Part shown: one piece after another, positions 7,154 to 15,460 of the stretch
How positions within the stretch are numbered: the stretch's first letter is position 1
How the letters are laid out: each line of letters opens with the position of its first letter
From: a bacterium
GTDB taxonomy: Bacteria > Spirochaetota > UBA4802 > UBA5550
Direction: 5' to 3'
Assembly (NCBI GenBank): GCA_024224995.1
Contig: JAAENB010000665.1
Coordinates: forward strand, 1-41,181
Length of the DNA stretch: 41,181 nt
Position numbers and translations under genes: made by a program
The notes under the pieces: model-generated
The model's input: the letters and a program-made list of their open reading frames with translations, nothing else
Databases searched by the model: none
Told to the model about the DNA's origin: nothing

Positions 7154-9888
7154 TTAAGTTTTTCTACCTTCTCTACTATGGCGGGAAAAGAGGCCAATGT
7201 TTTGGGAATTTTTTCCATATCAAAAACCTCTACTTGCTCCTTCAGCTCACTCCCCCATTGAATAAGCATATTCACCTGGTATTCTTCTCCCAGCCCTATT
7301 ATCTTCTTCGCGAAATCTTCCGCGTCATTGATAATAAGCCCTTTGTTTAATCTTTCCCAGCTTAGTGTTATCCCACTCTTGAGAATATTTAAAAGTTCAG
7401 GAATTCTCGCGCTTATTTCAGGAGAAAGCGCTTCCATGGGAAGCGCTTTTTCTTCCCTGGCATCTTGCTTTACTTCGGAACCATCTATGGAATAAGGAAG
7501 AAAACGGATGAGCTCGGAAAAAAATTCTTTTTTGGAAACCGGTTTTCTCAGGTATCCGTTACACCCCAGTTCTATTATCCGGTGCTCCTGCTCTCTCAGA
7601 GCGGATGCGGTAAAAGCAATGATGGGTATTGACCGCAAGTCATTATCTTCTTTTAATATTTTTATGGCTTCATAGCCATTCATTACAGGCATTTTCATAT
7701 CCATCAGAACCAGGTCGGGTTTATAAAGACGCATAAAATCGATTGCTTCCTTGCCGTTTTTCGCTTCAATAACATCAAGATCTTGATGCTCCAGGAGTCC
7801 TTTTACCAGCTCCCTGTTACTTTCAATATCATCAGTCACAAGAATGAGGCCCTTTTTGAATGATATAAAATTTACCGCTATATCATTCTCTTCAGCTTGT
7901 TTTGCAATGGATGTTATTTCAATATTTTTTAAAATCACGGTAAACGTACTGCCTTTGCCCGGCTCACTCTCTACGGTGATCTCTCCTTCCATCATTTCAA
8001 TAAGACGTTTGGTAATCGCCAGTCCTAGACCGGTACCGCCATATTGAGCCATATTCTGTCCTGTTTGTTGTTTAAAAGCGTTAAAAATAAGATCTTTCTG
8101 GTCTTCCGCTATACCAATGCCGGAGTCCTCAACAGTCAAAATAAGATCCATTTTTTTTTGGCCCTCATATGTATTAAGTGTACGAGCAGAGAGTTTTACA
8201 AACCCTTCGTTAGTAAATTTTACGGCATTTCCAAGAAGATTAAACAAGATCTGCCGCAACCGAAGTTCATCCAACAGTAAGGCTTCCGGCAGAAAGGGGC
8301 CTGGCTCAATTTGAAGATCCAGCCCTTTTTCTTCTATTTTTAATAAGAATACCAACTCCAGTTCAGTAAAAATCGAACTGATACTTACGGGATTGAGTTT
8401 AATTTCAAGTTTTCCCGATTCTATCTTGGAAAGATCAAGAATGTCGTTGATTAAGCGGAGAAGACTTTTCCCGCCTGTTGAAATAGCGGACAGGTATTGT
8501 TTTTGCTGCCCCTCCTCTACCTGTTCTTCCAACAACTCGGCAAATCCCAGTACCGCGTTCATGGGAGTTCGTATTTCGTGGCTCATATTTGCCAGGAATT
8601 CACTCTTTGCCCTGTTAGCCGCTTCTGCCGCGTCCCGGTCAATTTTCAACTGCACCACCTGTTTTTTCTCTGTTATATCCGACAGCATCCCTTCAAAATA
8701 ACGAGTATTATCATCAGCCTGAACAATATGCGAGTCAACAGACACCTCTATAATACTTCCATCCTTACAAAGGGCCTTAAATTCAAAACCCTTTGCAAAG
8801 CCATTCTTCTGTATTATATTCGCAAATTCATCCCGTTTTGAGGATTCCACAAATATTTGCTCCCCAATATTATGTATATTATTTAACAGGTCCGCCGGAG
8901 AATCATATCCTAAAATATACGACAGGGCGGGATTAACGGTTAAAAACTCACCCTCCAGAGTAGTCTGGTAGAGGCCAACTATTATATTTTCAAAAAAATT
9001 CCGGTGTTTTTTCTCCGATTTTTCAAGTTTTTCTCTGCTTGTTTTGAGGTGGCCAAGCATGTTGTTGAATTCCTGCGATATATATCCTATTTCATCATTA
9101 GATCGTATGGGGATCTGGTACTCTAAATTTCCATTGCTAATCTGGTTAATACCGAATAGCATTTTTTTTAACGGTTTTGTAAGGCTGATATATACCATAA
9201 TAAACAGGATGATCATTGCCGCTGCAGCGGTTATACCATTGTATATGGTTGTTGTTATTGTAATCTCTTTCCTGGAATCGATAATATCCTGGGTATACAC
9301 TCCGGATGAAACGATCCAGTCCCAGGGCCAGAAATACTTTGAATAAATCGTCTGTGGTTCAAATATCGTAGGGCTATATTTCGACTGCCAGAGAAAACTC
9401 GTAAATGTCTCTCCGTCCCGTTGAGCGTTTATGACTATTTCTTTGAAAAGGTATAACCCTTCCGGGTCTGTTACCTTAAGCATATTCTTCCCTTCAAGAT
9501 CTTCTTTGAGAGGATGCATAACCATATTACCATCGCAATCGAGTATAAAGAAGTATTCATTTTTATCATAACGCATTTTATGCAGGTTTTTTATTATTAC
9601 ATTCTTTGCTTCTTCGATGGTTTTGGGCATTGAAGGATCGTTTTTCCAGGCTTCCTCCCTTAAAGATATTTCATAGTAATCCATGAGGGAAACTACAGAA
9701 TTGACAACTGCCCGGAGCTTTCCTTTCCGTTCTTTAAGTTTTTCTTCTTCCAGGAGGGGGAGTATCATTAAATAGAGAATCATGGCGAAGGTTAAAACGA
9801 TTAAGACTCCAATAGAGTTAATCTTCCATCGAAGCGGGACATCCCGTAATTTTGCTATCAGCCTGATATTTTTTTTATTTTTTTCCAT
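7150..9888 (-). CDS. Hybrid sensor histidine kinase (Cache-HAMP-PAS-HisKA-HATPase-REC)
   Basis: This 912-residue protein is an inner-membrane two-component sensor. Order of parts: membrane helix about 25-46; periplasmic Cache-type sensor about 50-200 (NEYFFILDCDGNMVMHP, WPWDWIVSSGVY, as in Cache_2 small-molecule sensors); second helix about 212-235; HAMP about 236-290; PAS about 295-410; HisKA with SHEIRTPMN, His near 437; HATPase with NLLGNAVKFTN (N box), DSGIGI and GGTGLGL; receiver domain about 680-795 with the acidic pair in VTDD and the phosphate-accepting Asp near 730 in LMDMKMP. The last 110 residues resemble the place of an HPt domain but contain no His, so they cannot relay phosphate in the usual way. 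No separate response regulator is nearby. It overlaps the TPR gene downstream by 4 bases. Confidence 0.93.
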   Translation of the reverse strand: MEKNKKNIRLIAKLRDVPLRWKINSIGVLIVLTFAMILYLMILPLLEEEKLKERKGKLRAVVNSVVSLMDYYEISLREEAWKNDPSMPKTIEEAKNVIIKNLHKMRYDKNEYFFILDCDGNMVMHPLKEDLEGKNMLKVTDPEGLYLFKEIVINAQRDGETFTSFLWQSKYSPTIFEPQTIYSKYFWPWDWIVSSGVYTQDIIDSRKEITITTTIYNGITAAAAMIILFIMVYISLTKPLKKMLFGINQISNGNLEYQIPIRSNDEIGYISQEFNNMLGHLKTSREKLEKSEKKHRNFFENIIVGLYQTTLEGEFLTVNPALSYILGYDSPADLLNNIHNIGEQIFVESSKRDEFANIIQKNGFAKGFEFKALCKDGSIIEVSVDSHIVQADDNTRYFEGMLSDITEKKQVVQLKIDRDAAEAANRAKSEFLANMSHEIRTPMNAVLGFAELLEEQVEEGQQKQYLSAISTGGKSLLRLINDILDLSKIESGKLEIKLNPVSISSIFTELELVFLLKIEEKGLDLQIEPGPFLPEALLLDELRLRQILFNLLGNAVKFTNEGFVKLSARTLNTYEGQKKMDLILTVEDSGIGIAEDQKDLIFNAFKQQTGQNMAQYGGTGLGLAITKRLIEMMEGEITVESEPGKGSTFTVILKNIEITSIAKQAEENDIAVNFISFKKGLILVTDDIESNRELVKGLLEHQDLDVIEAKNGKEAIDFMRLYKPDLVLMDMKMPVMNGYEAIKILKEDNDLRSIPIIAFTASALREQEHRIIELGCNGYLRKPVSKKEFFSELIRFLPYSIDGSEVKQDAREEKALPMEALSPEISARIPELLNILKSGITLSWERLNKGLIINDAEDFAKKIIGLGEEYQVNMLIQWGSELKEQVEVFDMEKIPKTLASFPAIVEKVEKLK

Positions 9889-9897
9889 GTAGTCTAT

Positions 9898-9926
9898 AGT
9901 ATAACTACAAAGACTTAGGAAGTCAA
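9898..9926 (-). promoter_or_regulatory. Sigma-70-type promoter giving an almost leaderless kinase mRNA
   Basis: Read on the minus strand, TTGACT (9926-9921) and TATACT (9903-9898) are separated by 17 bases. The predicted first base falls near 9890-9892, only a few bases before the kinase ATG at 9888. This matches the absence of any ribosome-binding sequence in front of that ATG. Confidence 0.6.
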
Positions 9927-10071
9927 AACTTTTTTACCGTTCCTGAATATTACCAGCGTACTATAATAAAGTTAAATTTTTTTAAAAAATTTAAAAAAAA
10001 ATTCAGCAGTTTCCGGCTTCAAAAAAGACTATACTACTATATCATATCATTCAATAAACATAGGAGGTTTT

Positions 10072-11250
10072 ATGAAACACATTCTGGCTTTTATAACAAT
10101 TCTCTGTCTTGGTTTCACGCTCAATTCCCGGGAAATCCAGGCAAAAAAAATACCCGGATTAGAGAAAGGACTCTTTGAATATACATTGGTAAAAGAGATC
10201 CCCTTACCCAATCTGAATGGTATTCCGGGATATCGAAATCTTAAAATCCCTGTTTTTAAAAGTTCCGGCACGAAAGGCCCGGGCATTCTTCTTATTCACG
10301 GCAACTCTTCTTCGAGCCGCTCATATGTATTCCAGGTATTCAGCAGGCTGGGACGCAAATACAAGATCTTCTTACTTGATCTTCCAGGGTTTGGCCGGTC
10401 GGAAAAGATCCCTGCCCATGAAGAGCTGCCGGTTGTGAATGGTATTCCTGCCGGTTTTCCCGAATACCAGGTTGGACTTCTTGAAGCGGTTTACGCTGTT
10501 GCGAACGACCCGGATATCAATCCTGAAATTTTTGTTGGCTGGAGTCTCGCTGGTGATATTCTGCTCCTGGCGCAGGGTGCCGGTATGCTGCCGAACGCCA
10601 AAGGAATCTTTATTTTTGGAACCGCTCCCGCGGGTGCTGCTCCGCCTACTACTGAAGCTCCTTTCCTGGAACCGAATATTCCCGGGATGGGTCTGTCGAT
10701 CCTTACTTCATTCGGCTTTTCTTTTCAAGCTGACCCCGGCTCAGCTCTCGGGTTTAATTTTAACGCAACCTTTAGTGATCCTGTTCCTGAGTACGCGCCC
10801 GAGCCTATCTCAGACGCTTCAAATATTGGTGAGGCGTACATGGGTGCTTTTTTTAAGGAATTCAGAAGAAATTCTGGCATTATTCCGGGATTCTTTTGGG
10901 AAGACGGTTTTGACCGGTCAGACCCCAGGGCACGGGCCTCTATTGGAGTGCTGGTTTTTGGACTTCTTCAGGGCGGCGGGCTGCCTGATGAGTTAGATGT
11001 CCTCCAGGGACTGGATGGAGATCCGCAAAATCCTGATGATGATATTCCTATTGCGGTCCTGGTTGGTGAAGAGGATGCCTTTGTGAATAAGCAATACCTG
11101 GAAGACCTGGCTTCAAGCGGGTATATTCCCACATTATGGCGGAATGAAATTATAGAGGTTAAAGGTGCCGGGCACGCCATTCAGTTTGAACGGCCTTTCA
11201 AGTTCAACCGCCTTTTGAAAAAGTTTGTTAGTGATGTGACTGAAAAATAG
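10072..11250 (+). CDS. Secreted alpha/beta-hydrolase
   Basis: The 392-residue protein has a classical signal peptide (MKHILAFITILCLGFTLN, likely cut near residue 24) and an alpha/beta-hydrolase fold. Visible landmarks are the oxyanion strand GILLIHGNSSSS, the LLDLPGFGRSEK loop, the nucleophile elbow VGWSLAGD (catalytic Ser), an acidic residue in VGEEDAFVNK, and the catalytic His in VKGAGHAIQFERP. All three residues of the triad can thus be placed. About 120 residues between the Ser and the Asp form a large Pro/Gly-rich lid, bigger than in simple esterases. The substrate is unknown; lipid or ester cleavage in the periplasm is plausible. AGGAGG lies 6 bases before the ATG. No partner gene is close by. 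Confidence 0.85.
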   Translation: MKHILAFITILCLGFTLNSREIQAKKIPGLEKGLFEYTLVKEIPLPNLNGIPGYRNLKIPVFKSSGTKGPGILLIHGNSSSSRSYVFQVFSRLGRKYKIFLLDLPGFGRSEKIPAHEELPVVNGIPAGFPEYQVGLLEAVYAVANDPDINPEIFVGWSLAGDILLLAQGAGMLPNAKGIFIFGTAPAGAAPPTTEAPFLEPNIPGMGLSILTSFGFSFQADPGSALGFNFNATFSDPVPEYAPEPISDASNIGEAYMGAFFKEFRRNSGIIPGFFWEDGFDRSDPRARASIGVLVFGLLQGGGLPDELDVLQGLDGDPQNPDDDIPIAVLVGEEDAFVNKQYLEDLASSGYIPTLWRNEIIEVKGAGHAIQFERPFKFNRLLKKFVSDVTEK

Positions 11251-11301
11251 GGGACTGCCTCTCTCAAGGAACTCTTTTTAAACAGGGCTTGTTTCCGGGA
11301 A

Positions 11302-11328
11302 GAGAGACGTTGCACTGCAACGTCTCTC
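11302..11328. repeat. Perfect 13-bp palindrome GAGAGACGTTGCA
   Basis: GAGAGACGTTGCA (11302-11314) is followed after a single C by its exact inverse (11316-11328). It lies about 50 bases after the hydrolase stop codon. The same core (GACGTTGCATGCAACG) recurs at 41005-41020 next to the end of another gene. Similar sequences are a known dispersed repeat type in several bacterial genomes. There is no T-run, so it is not a standard terminator. Confidence 0.7.
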
Positions 11329-11856
11329 AGAACCAAACCCTTTCCCGGAGCATCTTCGTAAAATAGACCCCGGTTCAACCGCCGTTTCTTTCGTATTTTT
11401 TCCCCGCTATACAGGGTCGGTCGTGTCTTAATCGTAATCGGAATGTAAACCATGCCCGGAGTGATATACCTTATACTAAGATGCGACCACGGGGTCCGCA
11501 CTCTTAAGAAACTAGATTTGAAACAGGGGCTTCCTTCATCATAACGAGGGGCTGGAAGCCCCACGCTATGAGAAATACCAATCTCCCTGGAAAACTAATT
11601 TAGAAACAGAGCCTGTTCCCGGAAGATGTTATCCGGGGTTATGCTCTGCGGCCCTATGGGGTTAAAACCCCGGGCTGATATGGGCTCATTTCCAATAACT
11701 CTTTCGCCCCCTCTGGGGGCGGGGGGCCGATGAAAACAGCCCCCAGTATCACCGCAGTTTCTTCCGTATTTTTCCCCGTTCGACGGGGTTCGCACTCTCA
11801 AGAAACTCTTTTTAAACAGGGTCTTTTTCGGAGGATCTTACCCGGAACCTGCACCT

Positions 11857-11886
11857 TGAAAGCGACGTGACGTCACGTCGCTTTCA
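11857..11886. repeat. Perfect 30-base palindrome
   Basis: TGAAAGCGACGTGAC (11857-11871) is followed without a gap by its exact inverse (11872-11886). It sits about 60 bases beyond the stop codon of the minus-strand FG-GAP gene, the same kind of position as the other perfect palindromes in the window. It could form a 13- to 14-base hairpin in RNA or a cruciform in DNA. Confidence 0.75.
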
Positions 11887-11946
11887 GAAAGAATCTTCGG
11901 CTGATTCTCTCCGGAACCTGCACAGAAAAAGCCCGTCCCTGTTTTT

Positions 11947-13758
11947 TTACCGGTAAAAGAGGTATACCGAACCATAATTACCGGTATTATTTAAATTTAA
12001 AGCGCCGACAACAATAGTACTTCCATCCGATGATAGTCCTAAACACCATCCAAATGCATCCCCGGCAGCATTATCATCAGGAATGAGTTTCGTTTCATTC
12101 CAGGCACCATCTATCCGGCGGTAGATATAAGCACTTCCTGAAGTATCCCCATTATCTTTGTCACAGTGAGCACCACTAACAATAGTACTACCGTCAGAGG
12201 ATATTCCTACACTAAATCCAAATGCATCCCCGGCAGCACCATCATCAGCTGTGAGTTTCGTTTCATTCCAGGCACTACCTGTCCAGCTGTATACATAGGC
12301 ACTGCCGGTAATATCATCATCGGAAGAAGCCCCAACAACTATAGTACTACCGTCAGAGGTTATTCCTACATTCTGTCCAAACATATCCCCTTCAGCACCA
12401 TCGTCAGCAGTAAGTTTTTTAGTTTGATTCCAATCACCATCTATCCAGCGGTAAACATAAACACTACCGGAATGAACCCCATTATTATTGTCGGAAGGAG
12501 CACCAATAACAACAGTACTGGCATCAGAGGATATTCCTACACTTTTTCCAAAGTTTTGCCAGCTAGCACCACCATCTGCAGTGAGTTTTTTCGTTTGAAT
12601 CCAGGCACCTTCTATCCAGCGGTAGACATCGGCACTCCCGAAAGTATGAGCACCAACAACGATAGTACTTCCGTCAGAGGATATACCCACACTATATCCA
12701 AAGTGATCTAATTTAGCACCATCATCTGCCATGAGTTTTTTCGTTTGAATCCAGGCACCTTCTATCCAGCGGTAAACATAAACACTCCCTAAATAATCCC
12801 CATTACCACCGCCTACATCAGCACCAACAGCAATAGTACTACCGTCAGAGGAAATGGCCACACTACTGCCGAAATCATCATAATCAGCACTATCGTCTGC
12901 TGTCAGTTTCGTTTCATTCCAGTCACTACCTGTCCATTGGTGTACGTATACATTCCCGGAATGATTCGCATTATAAGGAGCACCAATAACAATAGTACTC
13001 CCCTCAGCGGATACTGCCACACTCCGTCCAAATCCTTCAGCACCATCGGAGGGACTAAAAAACAATTTCGCGTTTACAGACCATTCACACCTGGTAACCT
13101 CAGTAGTCGCATCCTGCCACACACCCAATTTCTTCCCAATAACCAGAAGAGTATGCTTTCCAACACTCAGTCCGCCGACCGTTAACGCTATGGATGCATC
13201 TATACCGTCGAAACCCCCTACCCAGCCGCTATCATCAAGATTATATTTATAATGAGTAATCCCATTCCCGTAAACAGAAACATTCAACTCTGTTTTATCG
13301 GTCATAACAGAAGGAGCGCCCCATAGCATAGCCAGTGGAGTACCTTTGTCCACATTGATAACAACACTGGCAGTAGAAGTATTATCCCATAAATCCGTAG
13401 CTTTAGCCGTAATAGTATGTATACCGTCAGCTAAAACGCTGGTATCGACAGAAGATATCCAATCCAGTTTAGTAGCACTTGTAGAAAACCCCTGTTTGGC
13501 TTCGGAATAAGCCCCATTATTAACACAGGTTTCAACCTTTGTAACTCTTAAATCATCCCCGGCGCTGCCCTGAATAATAATAGTACCGGAGCCGTAGGTA
13601 TTAACAACAGCGGGATTGGCAATTTCAATGCTGATAGTGGGAGGCGTGGAATCGGGAGTTGCGGCTTTAGTAACAATATCACCGCCCGGCTCAAAACCGC
13701 ATCCATACAAAGCAATTGAAAGCAAAATTACGGATAAAATAAATTGAAATTTTTTCAT
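11947..13758 (-). CDS. FG-GAP repeat (beta-propeller) lipoprotein
   Basis: The 603-residue protein has a lipoprotein signal ending IALYGC (Cys about 20). Residues about 35-140 form an immunoglobulin-like domain (TPPTISIEI to VINVDKGTP). After a linker, about 235-600 holds seven repeats of roughly 50 residues, each with the pattern FGxSVGISSDGSTIVVGA, then GSxYVYRW, then WNQTKKLTADDGA. This is the FG-GAP type, expected to close as a seven-bladed propeller on the outer surface. The repeats are close to one another also at DNA level (for example the recurring ATCCAGCGGTA and GTACTACCGTCAGAGG), so the array probably grew by recent duplication. It is the last gene of the sigma/anti-sigma/CsgG-like operon, 18 bases after the previous stop, and is probably the surface product that this system controls. 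The ligand is unknown. Confidence 0.88.
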   Translation of the reverse strand: MKKFQFILSVILLSIALYGCGFEPGGDIVTKAATPDSTPPTISIEIANPAVVNTYGSGTIIIQGSAGDDLRVTKVETCVNNGAYSEAKQGFSTSATKLDWISSVDTSVLADGIHTITAKATDLWDNTSTASVVINVDKGTPLAMLWGAPSVMTDKTELNVSVYGNGITHYKYNLDDSGWVGGFDGIDASIALTVGGLSVGKHTLLVIGKKLGVWQDATTEVTRCEWSVNAKLFFSPSDGAEGFGRSVAVSAEGSTIVIGAPYNANHSGNVYVHQWTGSDWNETKLTADDSADYDDFGSSVAISSDGSTIAVGADVGGGNGDYLGSVYVYRWIEGAWIQTKKLMADDGAKLDHFGYSVGISSDGSTIVVGAHTFGSADVYRWIEGAWIQTKKLTADGGASWQNFGKSVGISSDASTVVIGAPSDNNNGVHSGSVYVYRWIDGDWNQTKKLTADDGAEGDMFGQNVGITSDGSTIVVGASSDDDITGSAYVYSWTGSAWNETKLTADDGAAGDAFGFSVGISSDGSTIVSGAHCDKDNGDTSGSAYIYRRIDGAWNETKLIPDDNAAGDAFGWCLGLSSDGSTIVVGALNLNNTGNYGSVYLFYR

Positions 13759-13776
13759 TTACTGCCCTCCAAAAGG

Positions 13777-14751
13777 CTATAATTTAATTTTAACACCTAA
13801 ACAAATATTAACAAAGTCGAGACTTGTTTGTTCTAAAATTGAGGTAAAAAACGCGTCCAGAATAATCGTAGTAGATTCAGAAAGAGCCCAACCCGATTGA
13901 AAACCGGTTTTAAAACCTTTTTCCAGGGAACTTTTTTGAGAGTTCTCCGGAATATTGAGCCCCTTACCGCTGCCATGACTGATGACAATAAAATCGGCAC
14001 CAAAGCCAAGAACAGGAGTAATTGAGAATGTATCAAAGAACCGGAACATATACCCGGCACAAAGAAAAAGCGGAATATGAAAAATCGTATCATGGGAGTT
14101 CACCAGGTAGGTAAACCGGTAATACCCGGATTCAACGGCCAGGGAAAGGTTATTTATAAAACAGTTGTTTATGCCAATAGTGAGGGAAATACCAAAACCG
14201 GGATGCACAATATCGGCATAATTGCCAACGGGTTGTAAATAAGCAATAGTTGTACAGATATAATAGTAATGATCCAGGTAAATATCACCTTTAAAAATAG
14301 TATCCGATATTTTGTTAATAGCCTGTTCAGAGTCAACCAGGGAATTGAACTGTTCCGATTCAACAAAAAGCGCCTTCCTGGTTTTAACGTCTAAAAGACG
14401 GGCCGTAAGGGAATACTCACTGTTCTCTTTTTTGAAAGTTAAAATAAGCAGCAAATCACTGTCAAGGAAACTGCCAATTTCAAACGCGTCATTGTCCGAG
14501 ACTTTTTTAATGTTAAGGGTTTTCTTCAGCTCCTTAACTCTCCCGGTTTCAATACGCTCAAGATTTTGCTGCTTATAGATCTTTGCCTTAAACAATTCCT
14601 CAATGATTTTTGTTTCTTTTTTTGAAACATTAATCATATTCGGATCAAAGAGAATAATTCTTTGAGCGGTTTTCCCCGGGACCGAATAAAGGATCACCAG
14701 GATAAACGCGAACAGGAGTTTTATACCAGAAGGTAATTTATTTTTTTTCAC
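13777..14751 (-). CDS. CsgG-like exported protein with outer-membrane barrel-type C-terminus
   Basis: The product (324 residues from the GTG at 14751) has a signal peptide (hydrophobic core IKLLFAFILVILYSV). The domain about 30-150 starts RIILFDPNMINVSKKE, reaches SDLLLILTFKKENSEYSLTA and ends RLLDVKTRKALF. That is the alpha/beta pattern of CsgG/LpoB-type proteins, which sense or build envelope structures. Residues about 160-324 are a series of alternating beta strands rich in aromatic residues, ending in IKL, as in small outer-membrane barrels. The frame is also open from a TTG at 14760; I prefer the GTG because it gives a normal basic signal-peptide start. It overlaps the end of the anti-sigma-like gene by 14 bases (23 from the TTG). 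It probably links the membrane regulator to the surface FG-GAP protein; that is inference. Confidence 0.7.
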   Translation of the reverse strand: MKKNKLPSGIKLLFAFILVILYSVPGKTAQRIILFDPNMINVSKKETKIIEELFKAKIYKQQNLERIETGRVKELKKTLNIKKVSDNDAFEIGSFLDSDLLLILTFKKENSEYSLTARLLDVKTRKALFVESEQFNSLVDSEQAINKISDTIFKGDIYLDHYYYICTTIAYLQPVGNYADIVHPGFGISLTIGINNCFINNLSLAVESGYYRFTYLVNSHDTIFHIPLFLCAGYMFRFFDTFSITPVLGFGADFIVISHGSGKGLNIPENSQKSSLEKGFKTGFQSGWALSESTTIILDAFFTSILEQTSLDFVNICLGVKIKL

Positions 14752-15460
14752 GGATTGCAATCTCTTTTAAACTTTCTTGAGACATCTTTAAAAGCACAGG
14801 AAAAATGTCATTATTTTTTTTCATCATTTTATTGTTCGCGTAAATTTCCGTACGGACCTTAAGATTAGTAATATCCTGAACAGCCAGGCTTACTAAAACC
14901 GAATCGTTCCCAATTTCCGAGACTTCCCCGTTTACCCAGTACCTTTTTTTAGTTTGCCCAATATTCCGTGAGAAGAACTTTTCCAGTTTTTGTTTCACAG
15001 GGGCCAGGATGGTTTTGTTTATCCCATCCCCCTTTACGGTGATATGTAATTTTGCCTGGTTTTTGGGTTTAGCCTTTACCGGACCGGGCTTGTCCGGAAT
15101 AACCGGCGTAACAGCTTCGGCATGAACCACGTTTTCCATCAGCGGTTCATCTGTTGAAGCATATTGTATAACAGCATAGGTACCGGAAGAAACACTGCCG
15201 GCCAGGACAATAGAAACAACACCAAGAAGAACAGCGCTCTGGACAACTGAAACTTTAATCCCCAGACCGGTCATAAAATGAAAGACATATAAGATAACCC
15301 CATACAAAGGCCGATAGCGTCCGGCTTTTTTTAAAACGGCAATGTGCATTTTTCTGGCACTTTTCCTGGAAAATTCCCGTTCATTGGGGGGAATAGGTTT
15401 TTTTAACCTGGTTTTAGTAAGAAGCTCATCAAAGATTTCGTTTTCATTAGTAGTATTCAT
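14738..15460 (-). CDS. Single-pass membrane protein, probable anti-sigma factor
   Basis: The 240-residue product has a polar N-terminal part (about 1-65), one membrane helix (about 70-93, VVQSAVLLGVVSIVLAGSV) and a C-terminal part outside the cytoplasm. The latter has a Pro/Lys linker (PDKPGPVKAKPKNQAK) and a compact domain (about 140-240). Gene order (directly after a sigma-factor gene, sharing the TAATG overlap) and the one-helix topology are those of anti-sigma factors that hold an ECF sigma at the membrane. The N-terminus has no zinc-type His/Cys motif of the ZAS class, and I did not recognise a known anti-sigma family by sequence. The assignment therefore rests on context. The extracytoplasmic domain is the likely signal input, perhaps from the CsgG-like protein encoded next. 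Confidence 0.6.
   Translation of the reverse strand: MNTTNENEIFDELLTKTRLKKPIPPNEREFSRKSARKMHIAVLKKAGRYRPLYGVILYVFHFMTGLGIKVSVVQSAVLLGVVSIVLAGSVSSGTYAVIQYASTDEPLMENVVHAEAVTPVIPDKPGPVKAKPKNQAKLHITVKGDGINKTILAPVKQKLEKFFSRNIGQTKKRYWVNGEVSEIGNDSVLVSLAVQDITNLKVRTEIYANNKMMKKNNDIFPVLLKMSQESLKEIAIREKK

Larger units (their letters stand above)
11251..11946. repeat. Gene-free region with degenerate repeats
   Basis: About 700 bases without a believable gene. A unit of about 38 bases, with core AAGAAACTCTTTTTAAACAG followed by GGYCTGTTTCCGGAAG, appears in four diverged copies starting near 11262, 11503, 11586 and 11798. A second unit (ACCGCMGTTTCTTYCGTATT, then T-rich, then CCCCGY) appears near 11380 and 11750. 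CCCGGAACCTGCAC-like text occurs twice near 11840-11925. Several hairpins lie in between (11526-11562, 9-base stem; 11705-11721, 7-base stem). Open frames here are broken and lack ribosome sites. Confidence 0.6.

Noticed and set aside
7150..7480. HPt domain at the end of the hybrid kinase
   Set aside because: The segment has the right size, but contains no His residue, so a phosphotransfer function was not called.
10439..10996. 185-codon frame inside the hydrolase gene
   Set aside because: Overlaps the clearly coding hydrolase frame with its full catalytic triad; the product has no sensible domain pattern.
11181..11564. 127-codon minus-strand open frame across the hydrolase end and the repeat region
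   Set aside because: No ribosome site, composition like non-coding text, and it runs through a perfect palindrome and repeat copies.
12166..12711. 181-codon plus-strand frame rich in Ser, Thr and Asn
   Set aside because: It is the antisense shadow of the FG-GAP repeats; its apparent repeats simply mirror them and there is no ribosome site.
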